This document shows positions 10,230 through 20,945 of a stretch of DNA of 64,000 bases, in pieces (the first letter of the stretch is position 1; every line of letters begins with the position of its first letter). The stretch comes from Caecitellus pseudoparvulus (Eukaryota; Bigyra: Bicosoecida): positions 1,178,001 to 1,242,000 of the forward strand of contig CBFFRQ010000018.1 of NCBI GenBank assembly GCA_965644315.1, read 5' to 3'. A program made the translations under genes and the position numbers. Under the pieces are notes generated by a model that did not search any database, was not told where the DNA came from, and saw nothing but the letters and a program-made list of their open reading frames with translations.

Positions 10230-13200
10230 ATGGCAGGCGGCCGGAGGCATTGGGAGGCGGGACTGGCCCCAGCGCCTCCTCGCCTGGTGCGGCTGGCTTC
10301 AAGTGAGCTGCACTTTGCCGCCGCGAATGGCCGAGTGTCAGAAGTGGAGCGCTTGGTGGTGTCTGAAGGCTTCGATGTGAACAGTGTGGACCGGCAAGGT
10401 GAGGCTGCCCAGCGAGTGAAGCCAGTCCTGCGCCGTGGTCACGCGGTTTCCCCCACGACGCAGGCCGGACCATCTTGATGTTGTGCTTGGACCAGCAGAA
10501 AATGGTGGAGTTTGTTCTGCAGACTCTGCATGCTGACCCCGATGTTCGGGACCGCTCGGGGTCCACGGCGCTGCACTACGCAGGTGAGGTGCCGCGGCGT
10601 TTTCACCCAGCTGTGTGAGGCGGCAGCCCCCCTGCTCTCGGCTCGGCGCGCCAGCAAATGTCTCCGGACCAGCACCCCTCTGTGCGGCCTCTCGTATCTT
10701 TTTGCACAGCTAGGTCTGGCTTGACTCGAGCTGGCGAGATCCTGCTCAGCGGCGGCGCCACACCTTCGCTGGCAGCTCCAGCTGGCCCAAGCTCCGCCGC
10801 CGATGAGTACACACCGCTGCACTTTGCAGCTCAGGGGGGGCACGTCGGCTTCTTGCGCATGCTGATTGAGGCCGTGCCAGGACTGGAGGTTGACTGTGTC
10901 AGCCCCCATGGCTGGACAGCCCTGCACTGCGCGGCCTACGGCGGCCATGTGGCCGTGCTGAACTTGCTGGGCAAGCACGCCTCGTGCCCGCCCTTGCTGG
11001 CCCTGACCCTGCAGCCTCCTGGCAAGACGGCGCAGGAGCTGGCCGTGGCGCGGGGCAACGCGGACTGTGCGCAGTGGCTCGCCACCAAGGCGCGAGCGGC
11101 AGCGGCGGCGGCAGCAGAGGCGCGGTCCACCACGGACTCCCTGCTCAAGGCAGCCAAGCGCGGCGACCTGCCCACCTTGCAGCGCCTCATCCCGGCTCTG
11201 GGGGCGTCCGGGCAGCTGGGCGACTTGACCACCCGCACAGGCTGGAACCTCGTCATGCTGGCGGCCAAGTCGGGCAACGCGGAGGCAGTGGACTACCTCC
11301 TGCGCTCTGAAAAGCTGGGCGTGGACTTGACGGCCGCCAACAGCCGTGGGTGGAATGCGCTGCACATTGCAGCCAGCGGCGGCTCGCTGCCCGTCGTCAA
11401 GGCGCTGCTGGCGACGGGCCTGCCTGCCCAGGCCCCCACCAGCGCTGGGGCTACGTCTGCCGAGATCGCGCATGCTGCAGGGCACGAAGACCTGGCTGCG
11501 TACATCCACGCCGTGGCCATGAACGAACAGCGGGAGGAGCGCACAGCCAGTGCCTCCTTCGCCCCCTTGGCGCCCCAGGACGCGGCACAGCTGCAGGAGA
11601 GTGCGGCAGCAGATTCGTCCCCTGGCGGCGCAGCGGTTAGCTCGGGTGGGCGGGCCGCCACCAGCAGTGGCAGCGTGCGCAGCCGTCGCAGGACAGGCAA
11701 GAAGAAGGAGAAGCTGCTGTTCACGCTGGGAGGCACAGGGCCGGCTGGGCCTCTGGGCAAGGGCAAGGCTGAGGCCCACCCGTGGCTGGGTCGGCGGGGG
11801 ACAGTGGAGGTCGCCCCAGACAGGCGCAAGGGGCGCAAGGGGCGCAAGGGGCGCAAGGGGCGGTCTGGAGCAGGGGGGGCGGCAGGCAGCATGGTGGACA
11901 TGTCTGACGCCGGCCTGGATGCGGAGGGGGCACGGCAGAGCAGGCGGCGGCGCGCCGAGGCCAGGGCCATGTACGGCGCCCACGTCCTTCGCGAGAGCGC
12001 CGGGGGCCCGGACGCCGGCGCCGCCGCCCATGACGCAGGCGGTGCGAGGGTGTCCCCTGAAATGATGGACCTGCTGACGAAGCTGAGCTTGGGCTCCTTC
12101 GCCGGCGCCCTGGCGGCAGAGGGCTTTGATGACCTCCCAGCTCTCTCCTGTGTGCGGGAGGCTGACTTGGTGCCGCTGGGCATGCGCACGGGGCACAGGC
12201 GCCTACTGCTGCAGGCAGCGGGCGCCCTGTCGGTGTCCTTTGCGGGGCGAGGCGAGCGGCACTTGGCCACGACGTCCGCTGGCACGACGACGATCGGCAG
12301 CTCAGAGGGGCGGGGCGTGGACCTGGGCAGCAGCGGCACAGAGTTGCTGCCACCCCACCCTGACCGCAGCCAGTCCGTCAGCGGTGGCACGGTTGGCACG
12401 GGCGTGCGTGGGCCCTCGGACGGGGGTGGCTCCTCGCCCGGCCCCGCCCCTCGCTTGCTGCGGGCCATGACCGCCCCCCACCCAGGGGACAAGGCTGCCC
12501 AGGCGTTGACAGGCGACTTTGACCGGGTGGAGTGGGGCACAGGGAAGGCAGAGGCAGAGGAGGTCGGGACGCCTGTCAAGGGTGCCGCGGGGGACAAGGG
12601 TGAGGGCACCCCATCCACGCCAGCCGCCTCCACGGCAGTGCTGGCTGCAGAGGCAGCGGGGCGCCTGCCCCACCAGCTGGACCCCAAGGACTTCAACATG
12701 CAGGAGGTGGTGGGGGAGGGCAGCTTCGGCATCGTGCGGCGGGCCATGTGGCGGGGCATGGAGGTGGCGGTGAAGACCCTCAAGGTGGGCGTCGTGGTGG
12801 GGGACGGCGGCGTCATGGACTGCGACGCCTGCGAGGCGGGGGGGGATGGGCTGGAGGAGGAGGAGACCGGCACGCCCCTGACGCCCCAGAGCGCCAAGGA
12901 CAGCGTCCTGGCCGCGACGCTGTCTGAGCTGAGCCACGAGGCCCACCTCATGTCCCGCGTGTGCTCCCACGACCACATCGTGCAGTTCATCGGCGTGCTG
13001 TCCCGGCCCCGCCCCGCCGTCGTCACCAAGTTCATGGCGCTGGGGTCCCTGGAGGACATCCTGCTGCAAACCAGCCCCCGCAGCATGTGGAAGGAGCTGG
13101 GCCTGCCCCAGCTCGTGCGCTTGGCGGTGCAGGCGGCAGCCGGCGTGCTGCACCTGCACCACGAGGATGTCATCCACCGGGACATCGCCGCGCGGAACTG

Positions 13201-13705
13201 CCTGGTGGACCAGGGCTTGTGTGTGCGGGTGGCGGACTTCGGCTTCAGCCGCCTGCGGGACCGCAATGCGTCCAAGGGGTACACGCGGTCCACGACGGGG
13301 CCCATCAAGTGGATGGCGCCCGAGGCCATGCGCAAGCGCGCGTACAGCGTCAAGAGCGACGTCTTCTCCTTCGGCGTTCTGCTGTGGGAGATTTTCACCG
13401 GCACGCCGCCGTGGAAGGGAGAGGAAAACCTGGACGTCCTGTTCAGGGTGTGCGGCGGGGAGCGCCTGGATGTCGCCGCGCAGCCCGACCTGCCGCCCGA
13501 CCTCGTCAAGCTCATGCAGCAGTGCTGGGCGCAGGAGGCGGCGGACCGCCCTGACATGCAGGCGGTGCATGCGGCCCTGCTGCAGCTGCAGGACACCGTG
13601 GATGGGGGGCGTGTCCAGGCTGCGGCTTGCTCCTCGCCCAAGCCTGTTTTTGTAGATTCGTACGACCAGGTGCCGGCTGCGGCACCGCCAGCCCCGAAGC
13701 GCTGA
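10230..13705 (+). CDS. Ankyrin-SAM-TKL protein kinase
   Basis: Three exons, 10230-10398, 10464-10583 and 10710-13705, give 1,094 residues; both junctions keep an ankyrin repeat in frame. Ankyrin-type repeats (DExTPLHFAA, GWTALHCAAYGG, GWNALHIAASGG) fill roughly residues 25-290. A basic, low-complexity linker holds four tandem GRK units near residues 390-402. A SAM-like domain follows at about 548-605. The kinase domain starts at ~757 with GEGSFG, VAVK, HRDIAARN (~918), DFGFSR (~939) and PIKWMAPE, so the catalytic set is complete and the type is tyrosine-kinase-like (serine/threonine or dual specificity). Ankyrin-kinase fusions are common in algae and other protists. Substrate unknown; likely a cytosolic signalling protein. 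Confidence 0.88.
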
Positions 13706-14053
13706 GTGGCAGGCACTGAGGGCGTGGTAGCGGCAGTGGAGCTGGAATACATTCAGAGGCTGCTGATCAAATTCAACACGTTCGCGGCATGCTCGATGGC
13801 TTCCTTGCAGGGGTGCCACCGCCAGTCCACGGCAGGACAGCAGAGAGGGCCTCTTCTGCCACCGAACCACCAACCCAGCCGGCACATCAAGCAGGCTGTG
13901 AAGCTGCTGCGTTCTGCCACCAGCCGCTCCAGGAAAGCAAAGTAGCATAGTCGGCAACGAGGACTTTGCTGCGGCTTGCTTCCGGCACTGGGCAGTGCAC
14001 TCTGCGTGAGCAAGCTTGCTTTGGACTTGGCTGGGAAACGCTCCTGCCGTGCA
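13706..14053. other. Kinase 3' region and AP2 upstream region with an ambiguous small ORF
   Basis: After the kinase TGA the same frame stays open for 79 more codons, to 13945 (ending in a basic RSATSRSRKAK). The minus strand has an 86-codon Cys-rich ORF at 13753-14013. Composition is poorer in GC than the coding DNA around it, and neither ORF looks like a known family. I treat the stretch as kinase 3'UTR plus the AP2 promoter. Confidence 0.3.
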
Positions 14054-15615
14054 ATGTCAGGGAACGCCAGGAAAAAGAACGACGTACGAAGGCAAGCGCA
14101 CGGGGGACTTTCTTTTCAAAGATTCACGCATCTGAACTCCTCCGCAGAAACTCGCGTCTGCGTCGCAGCGCAGCGGGAAGCGCTTCAGCTCGCCGTACTA
14201 TGGTGTGAGCTGGCACCGATCCAGCCAGCGGTGGGCGGTGCAGATTCGCCATGGCGGGCGGCGCCTGCACGTAGGGTACTTCGTGGACGAAGTGGAGGCC
14301 GCCAAAGGCTTCGACGAGGTGCGTGCAGAGCCTCCGCAGGTGCCGCCCACGCCTCCCGCCAGCACGCCCCCAACTCTGTCCGCTGCAGGTTGCTCGCCAG
14401 CTGCGAGGCCCCGAAGCCCGCACGAACTTCAACACAGACGGCGTCTTGTGCGAGGAGGTAACGAAGTTGGTGTGTAGCTGGCCCTGTGTGGCGTGCCGTG
14501 CGTCCTCCCCCGCACTGCCCTCATCGCCCCCTGCCGCTCAGCTGCGCGGAGAGAGCGTGGACAAGTACCCCTCTGCTGCCTCCAAGTCACGCAAGCGCCG
14601 CAGAGCCGGCGCAGGGGACGGCCAGGGCGGATCCACAGGCAGCAGCAGCACTGCCTCTCTCCCCAAGTCGGCTGCCGCCGCCGCAGCAGCTGTGGATGCT
14701 GTCAAGCGCCGGCGTGGCCTGGCCACCAAGGCAGCCGCTGCTGCTGCCGCCGCCGCAGCAGCGGCAGCAGCGGCTGCATCGTCCTCCACCGCGCCTCGGG
14801 CATCTACGTCAGCCAACTCCAGCACCACGCAGGCGCCTGCCTCCCTCTCTGCGCTCACCATTCCTGCCTGGCCGGTGGGCATGAGCAACGGCGCGCCCCT
14901 GCACCTGACGGAGGGGGGCGGCACCGTCGAGACTCTGGGGCGCCTGCCGGCGGTGCTGGTGGCACAGGCCGCTCTGCAGCATGCCGATCGGTACGCCCGC
15001 GCCGACACGGCGGCAGGCGCCATCGCCAGCACGCTGGACGAGCTAGCTACTGCGACACTGCAGGCGAACGCGCCAGCCGCCGCGCCAGCCCCCAGCTCGG
15101 CAGCGGGCGAGCCCAGTGCGCCCAGTGACGCGCCGTCAGTGCCTGGTTCGCTGCGTGTATTCGTGGGGGGTGGTGTGGACAAGGATCCAGGGGACGGGGG
15201 GGACTGGCCCCCGCCCCAGCAGCGCGACAGGCACCTGCTGCACGGCATCACGCGCCCCCGCTCGCTGTCGGTGTCCAGCGTGGGGCAAGGGGGCAGCACC
15301 AACAGTGGGCCGCAAGAACACGCCGTCGCCTCCCAGCGCCAGCGCTCCAACAGTGCGGGACATGCTGCAGATGACGAGGCGCTGGGAAGCATTGCGCCGC
15401 CAGGGCTGGGAACGCCTGGGCTGCCCCTGCCTGGCGTGCGGGGGCCCCCTGCAGGCATGCCGTCCCGGCACCGCAAACCCATGGACCAGTTCTTCCTGCA
15501 GCAGCGCCTGGATGCATTTCGACGCAGCATTGAAGTGGCTGCCAGGCCGCCCAGCGCCACCCGGCGAGGGCCACCGCCTCCTTGGTTCGCCAAGCAGCCC
15601 GGCGCTGCCCAGTGA
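14054..15615 (+). CDS. AP2/ERF-domain transcription factor
   Basis: Exons 14054-14083, 14169-14318, 14389-14457 and 14542-15615 give about 440 residues. A short MSGNARKKND leader joins in phase 0 to RSGKRFSSPYYGVSWH. The AP2 domain spans residues ~17-77, with YYGVSW, GRRLHVGYF, the EVEAAKGFDE helix and the final RTNFN typical of the fold. AP2 proteins bind DNA through a three-stranded sheet; they are characteristic of green plants and algae. The rest is disordered: a nuclear-localisation-like SRKRRRA, an alanine run near 14740-14780, and a C-terminal MDQFFLQQRLDAF helix. Intron 3 (84 nt) is a multiple of three without stops, so retention would add 28 residues. Targets unknown. Confidence 0.85.
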
Positions 15616-15658
15616 GCCACCCTCATGCTGTGGATGGGCTCCAAGTGTGAGTACGGAT

Positions 15659-17254
15659 TCACTGGATGCTGCTGTCTTTGCGCTGGGGCACGGCAGTGTA
15701 CTCCTCCCCCTGCTGCGGAGCTGTGAGGAGTGGGATTTCCCCCAGGGGCCACTTGAGTGCGGGCTCCTGCGTCACCCAGGTCATGGCGAGGCTGGCGAGG
15801 ATGGGGATGGCCAGCATGGCTGTCATGGCGATGTTGACGGGGAGGAAGTTGCCGTGCAGCTGGTCCTGCACTGCTTGGTCGATGAGGATGGAGAAGGGGA
15901 TGAAGATGGCGGTGCTGGTGTACAGGATGCCGGTGAGGCGCCCGACGGTGGCCATGCCGAACACCTTGGCGGTGTACGTGGACAGGTACGAGTAGAAGAG
16001 GGCGCGGTACATGGTGAAGAGCACCGCCGTGCCCACCTGCAGCCAGAGGTTGGGGATGCAGGTCAGGATGCCGTAGGCAAGGCCCAGGGCGAACGTGGTG
16101 TACCCTGACACCACCAGGCCCATGTTGTCCAGCAGCCAGGCAGCGACGGGGACGAAGACGACGCCAGCGGGGATGACCCACGCCACGGTGGTGGTGACGA
16201 CGTCCCCGTGCTGGGCATCACCCAGTGAAGCCAGGAAGTCGTTGGCCAGCCCCAGGAACAGGTTGGAGCGCCACATGCACACAATGCACATGGCAAAGGC
16301 AAAGCCAAACTCGACTGTGCACAGTTGCTGGCGGAAGGAGCGCGCAGACACGGGCACGGGCGTGCCGCCAGGGGACTTGTCCAGCAGCTGTGCCTCCAGG
16401 TCGCTGCCGCCCTCCTCCCCGCCGTCGGAGGGGGTGGGCGTGGGATCAGGGGAGCCCTTGCCGGCTTCTGCTTCCAGGGCAGCCCGTTCCACGCCCCACA
16501 GGACGATGGCTGCCCCGAACAGCACCACGCCCACGCCGGTGTACACCAGCATCATCACACGCAGGGAGACACCTGCATGGTACAGGGCCTGCATGACGGG
16601 GAAGACGACTGAGGAGGAGTCGAACAGGCAGCAATTGAGGCTGATGATGAGGGAGATGTACTGAGGGTACACGAACGCAGCCCTGAATGACGTCAACAGC
16701 GTCGCTGACCCTGCAAGGGGGGGGGCGGCGGAGCAACTCTGCACACAGGCCTCGCACAAGATCCACGCAGCGCGTCTCCCGCACCTGCGTATCCCAGCAG
16801 CGCAAAGCCGATGTTGTACATGAACGAGCGCTCCACAGAGGCAAGTGCAATAAGAATGCTGCCAGTGGCATGCAGCAGTCCTGCGATGAGCAGCTGGGGA
16901 GGGCAGCGCAGGGAAAGGTGGGTGAGCGGAGGCACGCACAATTTCCGCAGGCGACCCAGGCAACTGCCGACGCACCGACAGCTGGGGGCCTCCCAGGTCC
17001 AGCGTGACGCCGACAAACGTCGACCCCCCCGCGAGGACAGCACTGGCAACGCTGATGATCAAGTTGAACTTGGCTGCGTCGTACGTGGGGTCGCCGTCAG
17101 GGCCGGTTCCTCGAACGAAAAGCCCCTCTTTCTTCAGCATGAGCTCGAACGCTGCGAAGCCGTAAATCGCGCCTGAGCACAGCAGCACGCCCAGAAATGT
17201 CACTGCCACCAGAGCATCTCTGTGCAGGGTCCGAGGCCGGGACTCGGAGCCCAT
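15659..17254 (-). CDS. MFS transporter, SLC43/FMP42-like
   Basis: Exons 17254-16976, 16893-16785 and 16710-15659 encode 479 residues. Two blocks of hydrophobic helices surround a polar central loop (GKGSPDPTPTPSDGGEE), as expected for a 12-helix major facilitator. Segments such as YGFAAFELMLKKEG, GGSTFVGVTLDLGGP, FDSSSVVFPVMQALY and SYLSTYTAKVFG resemble the SLC43/FMP42 branch, whose characterised animal members carry neutral amino acids; the substrate here is unknown. Both splice junctions were chosen because they restore a continuous membrane helix (QLS|LLIAGLL and GYAG|SATLL). The start is the Met before SESRPRT; an in-frame Met lies 33 codons upstream. Intron 1 contains the recurrent GCGGAAATTG element. 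It is convergent with the AP2 gene, 43 bases apart. Confidence 0.82.
   Translation of the reverse strand: MGSESRPRTLHRDALVAVTFLGVLLCSGAIYGFAAFELMLKKEGLFVRGTGPDGDPTYDAAKFNLIISVASAVLAGGSTFVGVTLDLGGPQLSVRRQLPGSPAEIVRASAHPPFPALPSPAAHRRTAACHWQHSYCTCLCGALVHVQHRLCAAGIRRCGRRAAWILCEACVQSCSAAPPLAGSATLLTSFRAAFVYPQYISLIISLNCCLFDSSSVVFPVMQALYHAGVSLRVMMLVYTGVGVVLFGAAIVLWGVERAALEAEAGKGSPDPTPTPSDGGEEGGSDLEAQLLDKSPGGTPVPVSARSFRQQLCTVEFGFAFAMCIVCMWRSNLFLGLANDFLASLGDAQHGDVVTTTVAWVIPAGVVFVPVAAWLLDNMGLVVSGYTTFALGLAYGILTCIPNLWLQVGTAVLFTMYRALFYSYLSTYTAKVFGMATVGRLTGILYTSTAIFIPFSILIDQAVQDQLHGNFLPVNIAMTAMLAIPILASLAMTWVTQEPALKWPLGEIPLLTAPQQGEEYTAVPQRKDSSIQ
16939..16948 (-). promoter_or_regulatory. GCGGAAATTG element in transporter intron 1
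   Basis: Exact element, sense orientation, within the 82-nt intron 1 of the SLC43-like gene. Confidence 0.5.
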
Positions 17255-17706
17255 GGCTGCCGCTGGGTCAGTCTCTGGAGGAGGGCACTCTCGTCGCACC
17301 CTGGTGCGGCAGCACGCACTTGACGGACAACGCAGCCCACACGCTTTGGTCAAGCTCTCGGCGGCAGCAAAGGCTCAAACTGCAAGCATGCGGAAGGTGC
17401 TGTCAAGATGTCAGCGCTGAAGTGCGCTGGGCTGGTGTTTGACCTTTGCAGCTGTGCTGGGGAGGAGGCCAGTGTTGGCGCGTCTTGCCGCCGCAGCCGC
17501 AGGAACCAATCCAGCTTCGGAGGTCGGAGTGGCCACGTCAGCTGGAGCCCCGGCACAGGCACGGACGGCGCAGTCCGACAAATGCTGATAACACACACTT
17601 TCTGTTCTTGAAGAAGGTCTCATGGTCTCCTTGTCTGGTATCGTAGCGACGATTCTTTGCAACTCCGGCCGGCACCGTGCAAACCTTTCGACACCTGAGC
17701 TCAGCC
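17255..17706. other. Divergent intergenic region
   Basis: About 450 bases separate the start codons of the transporter (minus) and the coiled-coil gene (plus). They must hold both promoters. No protein-like ORF, tRNA or snoRNA was seen. Neither start has the GCGGAAATTG element in this gap; both genes carry it in an intron instead. Confidence 0.5.
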
Positions 17707-19342
17707 ATGTCGGGGGTAAGCTTGAGGACATTCGACGGCACGCGGGCACTGTCGTCCCCCAGGAGCCTGCGGGCATGCAAACTATCAGGCATTCGGCCTG
17801 AGGAGCTGCTAAAAGTTCCCATCACCGAAGAGTAGGTGCCGCCGAGTCACCGCGGCTCGACCACGCAGCGCGCCTCGCACATGGGCGGAGGCAGGCACCG
17901 CAGCCCCGCATGTCGCGGCTTCACAGGGATGAGCGGAACTTCTGCAAGCAAGGGTACTCGGAAGTTGCCGCGCAGATGGTGGCCCTGCATGCGGAGGAGC
18001 GGAGAAACGGTGTGTGGGTTGCGTGTGCGGAAATCGCTGCTCGGCAGCTCACCCACCTTCGTGCGTCTTGGCAGAGAGCGTGGAAGAGGCTCGCCGCATG
18101 TATGAGGAACTACTGCGACAGGAAGAACAAGAGCGCACCCGGCTGGGGCTGACTGCGGGCTCCACGCTTTCTGTGCGCTCGCTCGGAGCTGCGGCACAGG
18201 AAAACATGCTGGCTTTTGAGCAGGCCCGCATGGCGCGCATCCGGGAGTCGCAGGAACGGGAAATGAAGCAGGTGCTGCAGCGGGAACTGGAGGCAGCAGA
18301 GCGCTTGGAGAAGGCCGCCGCCGACGCAGCTGCGGCAGCTGTGGCAGAGAAACAGGCGGCAAAGCAGCTGGCACTGAAACGAGCCAGCGAGGCGGAAGCC
18401 AGGCGGAAGGCAGTTACCGCAAGGCAGGCGGAGGAAGAGCGTGCAGCTGCTGCAGCTGCTGTGAGGCTGAAGGAGGAACTCGCCCGAGATCGAGAGCGCG
18501 AAGCAGCCGAGGCTGCGCGTGTCGAAGCGCGCAAACGCGAAGCACAAGCGGCTGAAGCTGTCCGGCGCGAGAAGGCCCGCGCCCGAGCCGCCGAATCGGC
18601 AGCCCGCCAAGAGGAGCTTGCAGCCCAGGCTGCTCTTCGAGCTGTCGAGCTACAGCGCCGGGAAGCTGAACGACAGCGGCGCAGAGCAGAGGCAGAGGAG
18701 CGGCGGCAGGCGGAGCGGGAGGCAGCTGCAGCCGCCCGCGCCAAGCGGCTGGCTCAAGTGCAGGAGCGGGAGGCAGCTGCGATGGCGGCGAAGCGCAGCG
18801 CGTTCTTCGAGCACCAAGCCTTGGTCAAGCAGCGCCAGGCGGAGAGCCTGGCAAAGGCGGAGGTGGAGCGCCAGAAAAAGGCCAAGGAGCGTGAGCGGGC
18901 GGCTGCTGAGCTGCAAGGCAAGCTGGAGGCGGCGCAGAGGGCGGAGGAGCAGCGCGTGCAGCGCCTCATCCAGAAAAATGCGGAAAAGGCGCGCCTGGCG
19001 GAGGAGTCCAAGGCAGTGGCGGCGGAATTCGACGAGCGCAAGGCAGTGCGGGAGACGCTCATGGCTGCTGACCGTGCGCTGAAGCTGCAGCGGCACGCTG
19101 CGCGGGAGGCAGCCCTGGCAGAGGAACGGCGAGCGCGCCTGCAGCGCAGTCAAGCCCGCGCAGAGGAAGTGCAGCGTGCAAAGGCTGCATTGGCCCGGCG
19201 GCGCGCTGAGAACGAGAAGCGCATGCTGGTGGAGAAGCACGCCCTGAAGGACAGCATGTTCCACATGCGGGTGTTTGGCAGCAGCGGCGGGGTGCAGGCG
19301 CTGCGCAAGCGCCTGCAGACGGCGGACTCCCAAGAGCCATGA
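17707..19342 (+). CDS. Long coiled-coil protein
   Basis: Three exons, 17707-17831, 17927-18009 and 18075-19342, give 491 residues. The first join (PITE|EDERNF) is needed to avoid a TAG and restores the frame. Residues ~1-80 look ordered (SGIRPEELLKVPI, DERNFCKQGYSEVAAQMVALHAEERR). From ~110 almost to the end the protein is a continuous Glu/Arg/Ala-rich heptad-like coiled coil (AEARRKAV, EEERAAAAA, AEERRARLQRSQA), ending RKRLQTADSQEP. I do not recognise the family. Such rods occur in flagellar, centriolar and trichohyalin-like structural proteins, but nothing here fixes a location. Intron 2 holds a GCGGAAATCG element. Confidence 0.75.
18027..18036 (+). promoter_or_regulatory. GCGGAAATCG element in coiled-coil gene intron 2
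   Basis: Sense orientation, 17 nt after the donor of the 65-nt intron. Confidence 0.5.
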
Positions 19343-19374
19343 GCCCGCAGCGGCCATGCGCGGAGGGAGGGGCG

Positions 19375-20727
19375 TCACTGGCCACTGGCTGCGGCGCCCT
19401 GTGCCGCGGAGGCTGCCTCTGCCGCCAGCGCTTCCTCGGTGGTCATCGGCACGAGGCCGGTGGGGGACAGGGCGCGTGGCAGGGGCTTGCCCGCCACCAC
19501 CTTGGCGAAGGTCTGGGAGACGATGAGGGGGAAGACGAGGGTGGCCTCCGCGTACACCTTGACGGGGCGGGCGCCCAGGCGGATCTTGCCCCAGGAGATG
19601 GCCTCGTCAGGCTTGGCCCCCGAGTCCGAGCCGTCGAACTCCTGGCCGGTGTTGATGAAGACGCTGAAGTCGGCGCCGTTGCGCATGAGGTTGGCGTTGC
19701 AGGTGTGGTGCTTCACCAGGCCGCCGCCCAGGATGATCATGCCGGACTTCTTGGCGCGCAGGGCGATGTCGTTGACAGCCCGGATGTCCCCTGCGATGTC
19801 CAGGATGAAGCCCTCCCGCTTGTAGGCGTGGAAGTAGATCATGTCCCCCACAGAGCCGTCGGTGAGGGCGGGGCAGAAGACGGGGATGTCGTTCTTGGCA
19901 GCCCAGTACCACACGCTGTCCTCGTTGTCGATTTCCAGGCCCAGGCGGCGGATGAACTTGCTGGGCGTCCACACCGTCCCATCCTGCTCCTGCTCATCGT
20001 GCATCTTGTGCAGGAGCGGCGCCAGCCAGTCCTCAAAGCCGCAGTAGGTGAGGTTGGGCACCAGCAGGTTCCCGATGCGGTTGTGGCCCTTCTTGCGCAG
20101 CTCCTCGCCCTTGAGGGCGAAGTCACCCATGTAGTGGGGCTTGATGCACTTCATGATGTCCTCCTCCACGCCGCCGCCCGTCGTGACGATGGCGTCCACC
20201 AGCTTGTGCTTGACAATGAACTTGATCACCTCACGCACGCCAGAGGAGATCATGTTGCTGGTGAAGGACAGCCAGATGGTGCACTTGACCTTTGCCCGCA
20301 CCTCGGGGTCCTTCAGCTCCTCATCCTCGTCAGGTTTCACGGGCTCGTGGCTCAGGCGCCACGTCAACTGCGCAGGGCGGAGGGGGGTGGGGCGTGCACT
20401 GCTGCTCGGGGATTGCGGAAATTGTGCCCTGCACACACCATGCGGTTGATCTCGTCGATGGCAAGCCCCACGTTGCTGGCCTGGAACCCAGTGTACAGGT
20501 ACTTGGCCATGAGATCGTCCAGCGAGGGGGAGGCGTCGAAATCAGGGCTGCATCGCAGGCAGCGAGCGGCAATGGGTGTGTGAGCAGGCTCAGCCTCGCG
20601 TGAAGGGAACACGCCAAGCACCGCACCCGTGCACTTCAGGAGTCCCCTCGGGGATTTCCTCGGACTTGACCAGCACCGCATCAGTGGCGAGGCCTGGAGT
20701 TGTGCCGCTTGTGGATTCAGAGGCCAT
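19375..20727 (-). CDS. DHS: Deoxyhypusine synthase
   Basis: Exons 20727-20627, 20547-20439 and 20367-19375 encode 400 residues, close to the usual ~370. The enzyme uses spermidine and NAD to convert one lysine of eIF5A to deoxyhypusine in the cytosol. Family segments are continuous: [71 protein letters not shown]-type [47 protein letters not shown] and SWGKIR, which carries the catalytic lysine. The exon 2/3 join ([13 protein letters not shown]) matches the family, and intron 2 contains GCGGAAATTG in reverse. It has an alanine-rich C-terminal extension. Convergent with the coiled-coil gene, 32 bases apart. Confidence 0.96.
20415..20424 (+). promoter_or_regulatory. GCGGAAATTG element in DHS intron 2
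   Basis: Antisense to the gene, 14 nt after the donor of the 71-nt intron. Confidence 0.5.
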
Positions 20728-20945
20728 GGTGGTGGGTGGTGTCACGGGTTCCTGGGGCGTCAGGACTGGGTGCAGACGACGCTCTTGGTTGCCTGCCTGC
20801 GTCAAGGGGATGGGGGGGCTTTGGCGGCAAGTTGGGGCAGTAGAGTATTAGGAGGGATTCGATTTGGCAGCACCAGGCATGCTTTGTGCGCCCCTCGCCC
20901 CCGCCCCCTCTGCGTCCGCGGAGGGGAGTCCTGGGAACTGCCTGG

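Noticed and set aside
13706-13945. Stop-codon readthrough extension of the kinase
   Set aside because: TGA is followed by GTG, not a known readthrough context, and the downstream composition is not coding-like.
16894-16975. Introner-type mobile introns as the source of the shared element
   Set aside because: Introns share only the 10-mer, have different lengths and flanks, and the element also occurs outside introns.
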